DNA of 17,265 bases from an uncultured Clostridia bacterium. GTDB taxonomy: Bacteria; Bacillota; Clostridia; Christensenellales; CAG-138. Position numbers and translations under genes: made by a program. Of the stretch, positions 1 through 7,162 are shown piece by piece. The stretch is from the NCBI GenBank assembly GCA_937913075.1, contig CALEPU010000191.1:1-17265 (forward strand), read 5' to 3'. A model generated the notes under the pieces. It made no database searches, was not told the origin of the DNA, and saw only the letters and a list, made by a program, of their open reading frames with translations. Every line of letters begins with the position of its first letter. Positions within the stretch are counted from its first letter, which is position 1.

Positions 1-33
1 ATAATGGGAGTAGAACCTAATTGTTATCCGCGT

Positions 34-62
34 TTGCATACTGAGGCGTATTCTGCTATAAT
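34..62 (+). promoter_or_regulatory. Sigma-A-type promoter for the ddl-murF-patatin operon
   Basis: A -35-like TTGCAT (34-39) is followed after exactly 17 bp by a consensus -10 TATAAT (57-62). The -10 is preceded by TGC, giving an extended -10 element. Transcription would start near 69, leaving a leader of about 60 nt before the ddl start at 130. This also rules out the in-frame ATG at 4, which lies upstream of the promoter. Confidence 0.7.
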
Positions 63-102
63 TATAATGTTGATTATGTACTTACTGTATTTTCTTGCTG
101 AA

Positions 103-132
103 AGGAGAGCCTTTTCGGCTGTACTCAATATG
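103..132 (+). promoter_or_regulatory. Ribosome binding site separated from the ddl start by a small hairpin
   Basis: AGGAG lies at 103-107 and the ATG at 130. Between them AGCC (108-111) and GGCT (117-120) can pair around the loop TTTTC. With the stem closed, the effective spacing falls from 22 to 9 nt. The pairing is seen in the sequence; a role in initiation is inference. Confidence 0.35.
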
Positions 133-1179
133 AAGATTACCGTAATATGCGGAGGCAGGAGCCCCGAGCGTGACGTTTCCATCTCAACGGGAAGGATGGT
201 CGCATCGGCTTTAAAAAGGTGCGGACATCTTGTTGCGCTTGTCGACTCGGCTATGGACTATGAGGATAATTCAGAAAATTACTTTTCAAAGGATGAGAAT
301 AACTCATTCGACAGTGATATAACAGATACTGCGCCCGATGGTGATTTCGCCGCGGACAGGTTTGGGCATTATTTCGGAAAAGGTGTGTTGGAGCTCTGCC
401 GTGAAGCGGATATAGTGTTCAACGCCATGCACGGCGGCGCCGGTGAGGACGGTACCTTGCAGGCTGCTTTCGATCTAAATGGTATCGCATATACCGGCTC
501 CGGTCAAAAGGGCTGCATGCTCGCAATGGATAAGCAGCTCACCAAGGACGTGCTTTTGGCGGAAAACTGCGAGGTCAGGACGCCGAAAGGCTTGGTTTTG
601 ACGCGCGAGAGCTATCAAAAAAAACGCATGCCTTCCGCGCCGGCAGGCCTGGGATTTCCTCTCGTCGTTAAGCCCGCAAGCGGAGGCTCTTCCGTAGGTG
701 TGTCCATTGTCGATAACCTGCAGGGATTAGCAGACGCGCTCTCGATTGCATTCCGTTATGAGGATAAGGTGCTCATAGAGGAGTACATAAAGGGACGCGA
801 ATTCTCGGTTGGCGTTCTCGGAGATATTGCACTTCCTGCCATCGAGATAATCCCCAAGCAGGGCTTTTATGATTATAAAAACAAATATCAAAAGGGCATG
901 ACTGACGAGATATGTCCTGCCGATATTACCGCTGAGCAGCTTAGCGATATGCAGACGATGGCTTTGGCTGTCTACAATGGCCTTTCGCTCAAAGCTTACG
1001 CAAGGGTCGATTTTATAATGACCGAAGCCGGAAAGGTGTATTGTCTCGAAGCCAATACGCTGCCGGGTATGACTCCAATGAGCCTTTTGCCGCAGGAGGC
1101 AGCCGCTGCGGGTATTGATTTTGAGCTGTTATGTCAAAGGATAGTCGAGGAGAGCGTTAAAAAGTATGATAGATCTTAA
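130..1179 (+). CDS. ddl: D-alanine--D-alanine ligase
   Basis: This cytoplasmic ATP-grasp enzyme joins two D-alanines for the end of the peptidoglycan stem peptide. The protein is 349 aa, a normal length. Visible motifs are GGRSPERDVS (8-17; Glu13 matches the substrate-binding Glu of E. coli DdlB), HGGAGEDGTLQ (101-111), the ATP-binding VVKPASGGSSVG (179-190), the omega-loop YDYKNKY (247-253), RVDF (292-295) and EANTLPGMT (307-315) with the metal-binding Glu and Asn. The Tyr-containing omega-loop is the form found in true D-Ala:D-Ala ligases and argues against a D-Ala:D-lactate (vancomycin-resistance) ligase. The open frame extends back to an ATG at 4, but that segment precedes the promoter and looks non-coding, so the ATG at 130 is chosen. 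The nearest Shine-Dalgarno, AGGAG (103-107), is 22 nt away with a small hairpin between. The acidic stretch at about 43-75 is poorly conserved. The gene overlaps murF by 14 nt. Confidence 0.95.
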   Translation: MKITVICGGRSPERDVSISTGRMVASALKRCGHLVALVDSAMDYEDNSENYFSKDENNSFDSDITDTAPDGDFAADRFGHYFGKGVLELCREADIVFNAMHGGAGEDGTLQAAFDLNGIAYTGSGQKGCMLAMDKQLTKDVLLAENCEVRTPKGLVLTRESYQKKRMPSAPAGLGFPLVVKPASGGSSVGVSIVDNLQGLADALSIAFRYEDKVLIEEYIKGREFSVGVLGDIALPAIEIIPKQGFYDYKNKYQKGMTDEICPADITAEQLSDMQTMALAVYNGLSLKAYARVDFIMTEAGKVYCLEANTLPGMTPMSLLPQEAAAAGIDFELLCQRIVEESVKKYDRS

Positions 1180-2527
1180 CATATTGAATATAGTCGAGGC
1201 AACCGGCGGAAGGCTTAACATGCCTTCCGGTACCGGCGAAGACATGTGCAATAGGCAATTATCCTGTATCACTGTTGACAGCCGTGAAGCGGGAGAGGGC
1301 TCGCTGTTTATCGCCTTGAAGGGCGAGAGGAGCGACGGGCATGATTATATTCCGCAAATCGCAGACAGGATCGCCTGCGCTGTTGTTGAGCACGAGGTTG
1401 GTGTTAACGTCCCGCAGATAATAGTCCCTTCGACATATTCCGCCGTCGGCGCAATCGGCGCTTATATCAGGAAAAAGAGCGGAGTAAAGGTCATAGGCGT
1501 CACAGGCAGCGTCGGCAAAACGAGCGTTAAGGAGCTAACTGCCTGTGTGCTCAGCCGCAAATACAAGCTGCTTAAAACGGAGGGCAATTTTAACAACGAG
1601 CTTGGGCTTCCGCGCACGCTGTTCAGGCTCGATAACTCGCATGAAGTCGCCGTGCTCGAAATGGGCATTTCTCATTTCGGTGAAATGACACGGCTCTCAG
1701 CAATTGCCGCTCCGGATATGGCAATTTTTACTAACATTGAAAACGTCCATACCGAAAATCTCGGCGACAGAGACGGAGTTCTCATAGCAAAGACCGAGCT
1801 TGTCGCTAATATGCGCGGCTATACCCTTATATTAAACGGCGATGATGATAAGCTATCCGCATACCGCCCGCCGATGGACAAGCGAGCCGTGTATTACGGC
1901 TTCTCTGATAACTGTTCCGTTACTGCCCGATGCGTTGTTCCGCACGGGCTCGAATATACCGAGTTCGAGCTTTGCACACCATTGGGCAGTACCAACATAA
2001 TGCTGCCCGCAGCCGGCATGCACATGGTCTTAAACTCGTTAGCTGCCGCAGCCTGCGGGCTTGAAATGGGTGTACGGCTGGATGATATCAAGTCCGGACT
2101 TGAAAGCTACGAGCCCGTCGGCAGCCGTATGCGCAGATTTTCATTTAACGGTGCAGTGGTGATCGACGATTGCTACAACGCAAGCCCCACTTCGATGGAA
2201 GCCGGATTAAAGGTGCTTTGTGCCGAGAATGGCAGAAGGATCGCTGTGCTCGGCGATATGCTCGAGCTCGGTTCAAGGTCGCATGAGCTTCATGAGCAGA
2301 TCGGCCGCATCGCTGCCGAACAGGGGCTCGATATGCTCATAACCGTCGGCGATGAAGCCGCATTTATCGCAAGCGCTGCGTTGCAAAACGGTGTTAAGGC
2401 AGTCAAAAGGGCTTCGCTCGATGAGGCGGGCGAGCTGCTTCGCTGCACGCTGATGGCAGGTGATACGGTGCTTATCAAGGCGTCGCATGGCATGCATTTT
2501 GAAAAGATCGTTGAAAGACTGAAATAA
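1166..2527 (+). CDS. murF: UDP-N-acetylmuramoyl-tripeptide--D-alanyl-D-alanine ligase
   Basis: MurF is the last cytoplasmic Mur ligase. It uses ATP to add D-Ala-D-Ala, the product of the upstream Ddl, to UDP-MurNAc-tripeptide. The protein is 453 aa, the usual size. The order is the N-terminal substrate domain (TVDSREAGEGSLFIALKGERSDGHD, about 37-60), the P-loop GVTGSVGKTS (111-120), EMGISHFGEM (165-174), TNIENVHTENLG (189-200), GMHMVLNSLAA (284-294), and the C-terminal domain with DDCYNASPTSM (334-344) and VLGDMLELG (361-369). All family motifs are present. The start ATG lies inside the end of ddl (14-nt overlap) with AGGAG at 1148-1152, 13 nt upstream, so translation is probably coupled to ddl. 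The gene ends 10 nt before the patatin-like gene. Confidence 0.97.
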   Translation: MIDLNILNIVEATGGRLNMPSGTGEDMCNRQLSCITVDSREAGEGSLFIALKGERSDGHDYIPQIADRIACAVVEHEVGVNVPQIIVPSTYSAVGAIGAYIRKKSGVKVIGVTGSVGKTSVKELTACVLSRKYKLLKTEGNFNNELGLPRTLFRLDNSHEVAVLEMGISHFGEMTRLSAIAAPDMAIFTNIENVHTENLGDRDGVLIAKTELVANMRGYTLILNGDDDKLSAYRPPMDKRAVYYGFSDNCSVTARCVVPHGLEYTEFELCTPLGSTNIMLPAAGMHMVLNSLAAAACGLEMGVRLDDIKSGLESYEPVGSRMRRFSFNGAVVIDDCYNASPTSMEAGLKVLCAENGRRIAVLGDMLELGSRSHELHEQIGRIAAEQGLDMLITVGDEAAFIASAALQNGVKAVKRASLDEAGELLRCTLMAGDTVLIKASHGMHFEKIVERLK

Positions 2528-2537
2528 GAGGCTTAAT

Positions 2538-3677
2538 ATGCAAAAGATTTTCGACAGCTCTAAGGTTTACGGTATCGCTTTGGGAGGCGGCGGCGCAAAG
2601 GGCGGCTACGAGGTTGGCGTCTGGCAGTCGCTTGAAGAAGAAGGGCTGAGGTATAACGCCGTCAGCGGCACTTCTGTCGGCGCGCTCAACGGCGCTTTAA
2701 TGACCATGCGCGATCTGCCCTCTGCACAAAGGCTCTGGCAGGAGATAAAATATTCCAACGTCATGGACGTCGACGACGACTCGATGAGCCGCCTTTACTC
2801 CCGCGAAATTAAGCCCAAGGAGTTTCGCCCGCTGCTTAGGCGCGTTATAGGCGTCGTGCGCGAGGGTGGACTTGACGTTACGCCGCTGCGCAATTTGCTT
2901 GCAGAGCACGTTGACTCCGAAAAGATCAAAAGCTCAGACGTCGCTTTATATGTAATGACTTATTCGCTTACCGACAAAAAGGGAGTTGAAGTCGACGTCC
3001 GTTCTCTGCCCGCAGATGAGATCTGCGATATGCTGCTCGCAAGCGCATACTTCCCCGCGTTCAAGAACGAACCTCTTGCAGGAGGCAAACGCTTTACAGA
3101 CGGCGGCGTAGTGGACGAAGTCCCGATAAGCTCCCTTATAAAGCACGGCTCAAAGGATATTATCGCCGTCAGGCTGCGCGGCAGTCTTGGGCACGAAAAG
3201 CGCGTGCGAGTTCCAAAGGATTGTTCCGTGTTATATATTGAGCCCATTCGAAGGCTCGGAAACACTCTCAACTTCTCCTCGAAGCAAGCTGAGTATAACA
3301 TAAAGCTCGGCTATTACGACGCAAAGCGCTTTGCGTACGGTTTGGCAGGCGAATACTACTATATCGACAGGACCATGACCGAGAAGGAAGCGTATGACGA
3401 GCTCTTCAATATGCTGTCAGGCAGCTTAAAACTGATGGGTAAGGAGCTTTCTCTGCGCAGTATGCACGAGTCGCTTCTTCCTCGCATTGCACGTGAATTC
3501 GAAGCTTCGGGCGACTATTATGATATCCTTATCAAGTACCTTGAAAGCGCGGGAGCAAAGCTCGGCATCCCCGAATTCCGTATCATTACCGACAGGCAGT
3601 TATTATCCGAAGTCAAGGCTGCTGCGACCTCCGGAGGGGTCGATATCACGCCTCGCTCAGTCAGCCGTTTGGGCTGA
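2538..3677 (+). CDS. Patatin-like phospholipase family protein
   Basis: This is a predicted serine lipid acyl hydrolase with the patatin Ser-Asp dyad. The 379-aa protein opens with the oxyanion-hole motif GGGGAKGGYE (16-25). The nucleophile elbow GTSVG follows (44-48, Ser46), and the DGG motif carries the catalytic Asp188 (188-190) followed by a conserved VPI. The remaining C-terminal region of about 180 aa is soluble and not recognised. No signal peptide or membrane segment is seen, so it probably acts in the cytoplasm or at the inner membrane face. The gene starts 10 nt after murF, with a Shine-Dalgarno overlapping the murF stop, so it is the third gene of the ddl operon. The substrate is unknown; sharing an operon with peptidoglycan genes hints at envelope lipid turnover. 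Its stop codon overlaps the convergent amidase gene. Confidence 0.9.
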   Translation: MQKIFDSSKVYGIALGGGGAKGGYEVGVWQSLEEEGLRYNAVSGTSVGALNGALMTMRDLPSAQRLWQEIKYSNVMDVDDDSMSRLYSREIKPKEFRPLLRRVIGVVREGGLDVTPLRNLLAEHVDSEKIKSSDVALYVMTYSLTDKKGVEVDVRSLPADEICDMLLASAYFPAFKNEPLAGGKRFTDGGVVDEVPISSLIKHGSKDIIAVRLRGSLGHEKRVRVPKDCSVLYIEPIRRLGNTLNFSSKQAEYNIKLGYYDAKRFAYGLAGEYYYIDRTMTEKEAYDELFNMLSGSLKLMGKELSLRSMHESLLPRIAREFEASGDYYDILIKYLESAGAKLGIPEFRIITDRQLLSEVKAAATSGGVDITPRSVSRLG

Positions 3678-3678
3678 C
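3660..3678. terminator. Shared hairpin at the convergent patatin/amidase gene ends
   Basis: GTCAGCC (3660-3666) and GGCTGAC (3672-3678) form a perfect 7-bp inverted repeat around the loop GTTTG. The stop codon of the + strand gene (3675-3677) and that of the - strand gene (3663-3661) each lie in one arm. No T-run follows on either strand, so it is not a classical intrinsic terminator. It could still end or stabilise both converging transcripts. Confidence 0.4.
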
Positions 3679-4404
3679 GGCGGTCTGGGTCAGGTATTTA
3701 TCGACGCCTTCTGCTATTGCTTTTGCGAGCAGTTTCTGGTAGTTTTCGTCGCAAAGCAGAGCTTCATCCGCTGCATTTGACAGAAAGCCGCACTCAACAA
3801 GTATTGACGGAGCGTACGGCACGCGGAGAACGAACAGCTCCTCCGGATTGGCAATTCGTTGCGGTCTGCCCGTTGCACTGCAAATAGAACTCATTACACA
3901 CTCCGCAAGCGCCTTGCCGCTTTCGGAGTTTTTCATATAAAAAACCATGGGGCCGCTGACCGAGCCGTCAGTAAACTTGTTCATGTGCACGCTTACCACA
4001 AGGTCAACAGGCTCAAGCTGCATTATCCTTCTGCGCACCTGCATGTCTTCGGATTTTGTTTCCGCGAGGGCGTTTTCATCCTCGCGTGTCATTATGATAT
4101 AGTAACCTCTCTGTAAAAGCTCGTCGGCGAGAAGACTCGAAACTTTTAGATTAAGATCTGCCTCCTGCACACCGGTTTTGCTGCCCATTGCACCGCCGTC
4201 AAAGCCGCCATGACCCGCGTCAATTACAATAACAGTCGCGTCCTCGGGAAGCGTTTCCTGCTCCGCAGACGATACTTCCGCTGAAGTCGGTTGTGATATC
4301 GAAGCAGTTCCTCTGAGTCCGATCCATGCGGCTGCCAGAGCCGCAGCCGCAACAAGCGACGCCAGCAGTACATCCGATGCTTTTTTCAGCCTCTGCTTAT
4401 ACAA
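3661..4404 (-). CDS. cwlD: N-acetylmuramoyl-L-alanine amidase, CwlD-like
   Basis: This zinc amidase (Amidase_3 family) cleaves the bond between MurNAc and the stem peptide. From the chosen start the protein is 247 aa. It has a basic N-terminus, one membrane segment (about 12-30), a short Ser/Glu-rich linker, then the catalytic domain: IDAGHGG (His65), QEADLNL (Glu81), SVHMN (His140) and LVECGFLSN (Glu204, the catalytic Glu). The enzyme is therefore expected to face outside, tethered by its N-terminus. Size and layout match the clostridial and Bacillus CwlD group, which works on spore cortex; the spore role is inference. The frame is also open from a TTG at 4470 (269 aa), 7 nt after dacA. That start lacks a good ribosome binding site, whereas the TTG at 4404 has GGAGG (4418-4414) 9 nt upstream and directly precedes the membrane anchor, so 4404 is preferred. 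The gene lies downstream of dacA in the same operon. Confidence 0.88.
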   Translation of the reverse strand: MYKQRLKKASDVLLASLVAAAALAAAWIGLRGTASISQPTSAEVSSAEQETLPEDATVIVIDAGHGGFDGGAMGSKTGVQEADLNLKVSSLLADELLQRGYYIIMTREDENALAETKSEDMQVRRRIMQLEPVDLVVSVHMNKFTDGSVSGPMVFYMKNSESGKALAECVMSSICSATGRPQRIANPEELFVLRVPYAPSILVECGFLSNAADEALLCDENYQKLLAKAIAEGVDKYLTQTAVSPNG

Positions 4405-4477
4405 AAAAGAACCCCTCCGTTCAATAGCCTGTTTAAGCCTATGCGGAAGGGTGGAGATAAATTCTATCAACAGCTCG

Positions 4478-6922
4478 TCACTCGGTCTTATCGGGCTTTT
4501 TGATGATAATAACTATCAGCGCAATGAGTATTGCCACAACCAATGCACCGGCAGCCGCCCAAACCCAAAGGGGCACAGCGGCTACGCCTGTTTTGGGGCG
4601 GATTATAACAACTGAGTCGTCTTCCTCCGGCGAAAGCCACCGCGCCTTCAATACTATCTCCTCAGTCGTATATCCCTCTATCGCTGTTTCGGCGGTAATC
4701 TCCGAGCCTTTTTCATCGAACCATCCGGCAAATTTATAACCGCTCTTCTCTGCTGTCGGCAGCGTGCTGACGGTTGCTCCGGCAGTCAACGTCATCCGGT
4801 CGCTGCCGGAGACGATGCTGCCTCCGTCGGGATCGAATATAAGCGTAAATTGACTTGCGATGCTGCTTACGATCTTCGTTTCGAAAACCTGCTTCAACTC
4901 GCCAAGTGCCGATGCTCCCGATATTCTCAAAACGTACTCGCTGCCGTCAAGCTCGATATCCGCAAGCTGATCGGAAATTTCATTGAAATCAAAACGGTTG
5001 GTGCAGCGATCAAGCGTGTATTCAAATATCGGCTCATCTGCCGCATCGGGAGTAAGCCGAACCATGAGCTTTGTTATGCCGGCCCCGTTTGCAATAAAGC
5101 CTTCGATATCGAGCGTGCCGTCGTTTGCGCTGCACTCTATGCTGTGCTCCCAAGCATCCTCACCGAGCGTCCAAACCGCGTAGAGCGTGACAGGAGTGCT
5201 TACCGTTACAGCATCGCCGGCGGAATAGCTTTCGCCGCTGCCGTCGGGCTCTGTATTCCAGCATACGAATTTACAGCCAGCTTTTTCGGGCGTTTCGTCA
5301 GTAACCTTAAATGACTCGCCCCTGTTAACAGCGCCGCCCGAGGGAGCATTACTTCCGGTGTTTGAGTTATAAGAGTAGGTGCATTTATCTTCAAGCTCGC
5401 CGCTCTTATCGGCAATTACAACAGTGCTCATCTCCTCGGTGATATAATACTCCCTGTCCGGCGCGTCGGGTACAAATGCAACAGCCTCAACACGCGTTAC
5501 GCAGGTGTAGACGCCCGGAGCGAGTATGCCAAGATCGACGTCCTGGTCGACGGTAGTGCCGTACAAGGTGTGTGTGCAGGAAGCAGCGGGATAGTTTGAG
5601 CCGCCGGTCACAGGTATGCCGTCGGCGTCATAAACGGTGACTGTGACCGCCTTAACAAGATGACGGGAAGCGATTACGCCGTCAATGTGAGGATCGGAGC
5701 CTTCTTCGGAGACGCCGCTCAAAGCATCGCCGGGGCGAATGAGAATATCGTTAATGTAAGCAACGAATTCCAGCTCTTCCGATTTTGCCCAGTCAAAGCC
5801 GCTGCCGTTCCAAACCATATACCAGAGTGCGTTTGAGCTGTCGTACCTGTATGCTCCTACGCGAACGCCTTCTCCTGGAGCAAAAGCCGTCTTTGCCGTG
5901 CCCTCGGATCCGCTTTCAGGCACGTCATAAACGCGGCAGCCGTCAGAGCCTGCCTTAAACAAAGCATTCGTCACGTTCATGGAATAGAGACCGCCCTCCG
6001 AGGCGTAATAGTCGAAGCCCCATTCAAGCAGCTCCTTTGAAAAGCCGTAGCGTTCGGCGTTGCTGTCGCTGTTAAGGACAATAGTAATAAGTTCAAGCCC
6101 CTTTTTCCTTGCTGCGGCGGTGAGGCAGTGATCGGCGTTAGTAGCAGTTCCCGTCTTAACGCCGATCGCGTTCGCATAGTAATCGGGAAGATCGGGTCTT
6201 ATAAGGTGATTTGTGTTCTTCGTTGAGATAGAGCGCGGTGAGCCGTTGTTGTTGAAGGTCAGCGTCTTATACGCGGTTGCTATCACCGTGCGGAAAAGCG
6301 GGTACTGCATTGCATGACGAACGAGCGTTGCCATATCCTCCGCGGTGGTATAGTGTCCGTTGGATGCAAGCCCATAGGAGTTTTCGTATCCGGTGTTATT
6401 CATGCCTATCTCGGATGCTCGGACATTCATCATAAAGACAAAGTCCGCCTCTGAGCCGGCTATAAGGTTTGATACAACATATGCACAGTCGCATCCGCTG
6501 GGAAGCAAAAGACCGTATAAAAGATCGCGCCTTGTAGGACAGTCGCCAACTTTTAAACCGAGTTGACTTCCCCTTGCGCTTGCCTCGGAGTTGACCTCGG
6601 CAAGAGGGGGCAGGGGAGTATCCCATTCATCGTCGGCAGTGTTCTCAATAAGCAGCACTGCGGTCATTATCTTTGTCGTGCTGGCAGGATAAGCCCTGAC
6701 GTCGCCGTTCTGCTCTATAAGCGCGTTGCCTGTTTCAAGGTCCATCAAAAGTACCCTCGATTGCTCGCTGAGCTCGCCCTTATACTGAGGGACGTAGGGT
6801 ATCACGGTGTCGAACCCTGCGCCGTCCGGCTCGTCGCTTTCGGCGAAAGCGGCGCTTTTAAAACTTAATAACTGCACAGCGATCAGCAGGACCGTCAGTA
6901 TCGCATATAACAGCCTCTTCAT
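4478..6922 (-). CDS. dacA: D-alanyl-D-alanine carboxypeptidase (S11, DacA-like) with SH3-like, beta-sandwich and InlB B-repeat domains and a C-terminal anchor
   Basis: This is a penicillin-binding serine peptidase that removes the terminal D-Ala from peptidoglycan stem peptides outside the cell. The protein is 814 aa, about twice the usual size. A signal peptide (1-28, ending near AAFA) leads into the S11 domain with STTK (81-84, Ser81 nucleophile), SGC (142-144) where the family has SxN, and KTG (256-258). An SH3-like domain follows (about 325-388; WYMVWNGSGFDWAK), then a beta-sandwich like those attached to secreted amidases (about 395-485). An InlB B/Flg_new-type repeat comes next (about 513-584), then another beta domain (590-685), a second repeat (692-762; FAGW...LKARW) and a C-terminal membrane helix (about 783-807) with a lysine-containing tail. 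The start ATG has GGAGG 7 nt upstream and a promoter at 6961-6989. The frame is open further upstream to 7537, but that part overlaps the promoter and yfhO and is not coding. Confidence 0.93.
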   Translation of the reverse strand: MKRLLYAILTVLLIAVQLLSFKSAAFAESDEPDGAGFDTVIPYVPQYKGELSEQSRVLLMDLETGNALIEQNGDVRAYPASTTKIMTAVLLIENTADDEWDTPLPPLAEVNSEASARGSQLGLKVGDCPTRRDLLYGLLLPSGCDCAYVVSNLIAGSEADFVFMMNVRASEIGMNNTGYENSYGLASNGHYTTAEDMATLVRHAMQYPLFRTVIATAYKTLTFNNNGSPRSISTKNTNHLIRPDLPDYYANAIGVKTGTATNADHCLTAAARKKGLELITIVLNSDSNAERYGFSKELLEWGFDYYASEGGLYSMNVTNALFKAGSDGCRVYDVPESGSEGTAKTAFAPGEGVRVGAYRYDSSNALWYMVWNGSGFDWAKSEELEFVAYINDILIRPGDALSGVSEEGSDPHIDGVIASRHLVKAVTVTVYDADGIPVTGGSNYPAASCTHTLYGTTVDQDVDLGILAPGVYTCVTRVEAVAFVPDAPDREYYITEEMSTVVIADKSGELEDKCTYSYNSNTGSNAPSGGAVNRGESFKVTDETPEKAGCKFVCWNTEPDGSGESYSAGDAVTVSTPVTLYAVWTLGEDAWEHSIECSANDGTLDIEGFIANGAGITKLMVRLTPDAADEPIFEYTLDRCTNRFDFNEISDQLADIELDGSEYVLRISGASALGELKQVFETKIVSSIASQFTLIFDPDGGSIVSGSDRMTLTAGATVSTLPTAEKSGYKFAGWFDEKGSEITAETAIEGYTTEEIVLKARWLSPEEDDSVVIIRPKTGVAAVPLWVWAAAGALVVAILIALIVIIIKKPDKTE

Positions 6923-6960
6923 CAAATAACCTCCGATATTCAGAAGATAAACACATAAGT

Positions 6961-6989
6961 ATTTTAAACCAATACCGAAGCATTTGCAA
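6961..6989 (-). promoter_or_regulatory. Sigma-A-type promoter for dacA-cwlD
   Basis: On the minus strand, TTGCAA (6989-6984) is separated by exactly 17 bp from TAAAAT (6966-6961). Transcription would begin near 6954, giving a leader of about 32 nt before the dacA ATG at 6922, with GGAGG at 6934-6930. Confidence 0.6.
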
Positions 6990-6999
6990 GCAATATGCC

Positions 7000-7041
7000 G
7001 TTCTTTGCCGAATTTTAGCTGTTCTTTGCTGAATTTTAGCA
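7000..7041. repeat. Two tandem 21-bp repeats upstream of the dacA promoter
   Basis: Copies at 7000-7020 and 7021-7041 match at 19 of 21 positions; the differences are C/T at 7009/7030 and T/A at 7020/7041. The core GAATTTTAGC is identical in both. In the second copy TGCTGAATTTTAGCA (7027-7041) is a near-palindrome with one mismatched pair. They sit 11-52 bp upstream of the dacA -35 box and 39-80 bp before the -35 box of the divergent yfhO promoter. Tandem regulator sites are likely, but the regulator is unknown. Confidence 0.55.
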
Positions 7042-7079
7042 CCATTGCCCGGGTGATCGAATTAAATGTAAAGAGATTA

Positions 7080-7108
7080 TTGTTATTCGGATGAAAATAT
7101 GGTATAGT
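7080..7108 (+). promoter_or_regulatory. Sigma-A-type promoter for yfhO-glmM-LbH
   Basis: TTGTTA (7080-7085) and TATAGT (7103-7108) are separated by 17 bp, and a TGG before the -10 gives an extended -10. The predicted start is near 7115, about 48 nt before the yfhO ATG. This promoter diverges from the dacA promoter within the 240-bp gap 6923-7162, which holds no gene. Confidence 0.65.
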
Positions 7109-7162
7109 ACAAGCTGAGTTATTTCGCATAATTCTATTTATCGTCTGCTCCTCGGAGGCGTT

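Noticed and set aside
4..129. A 42-residue N-terminal extension of Ddl from the ATG at 4
   Set aside because: The segment lies across and upstream of a consensus promoter (34-62), has no ribosome binding site, and the GGRS motif expected near the N-terminus begins right after the ATG at 130.
130..1179. Ddl as a vancomycin-resistance D-Ala:D-Lac ligase
   Set aside because: The omega-loop reads YDYKNKY, the D-Ala:D-Ala type, and no vanH or vanX genes are nearby.
4850..5314. Long open frames antisense to dacA, and similar shadow frames in other genes
   Set aside because: They lack ribosome binding sites and recognisable domains, and they lie wholly opposite well-supported genes.
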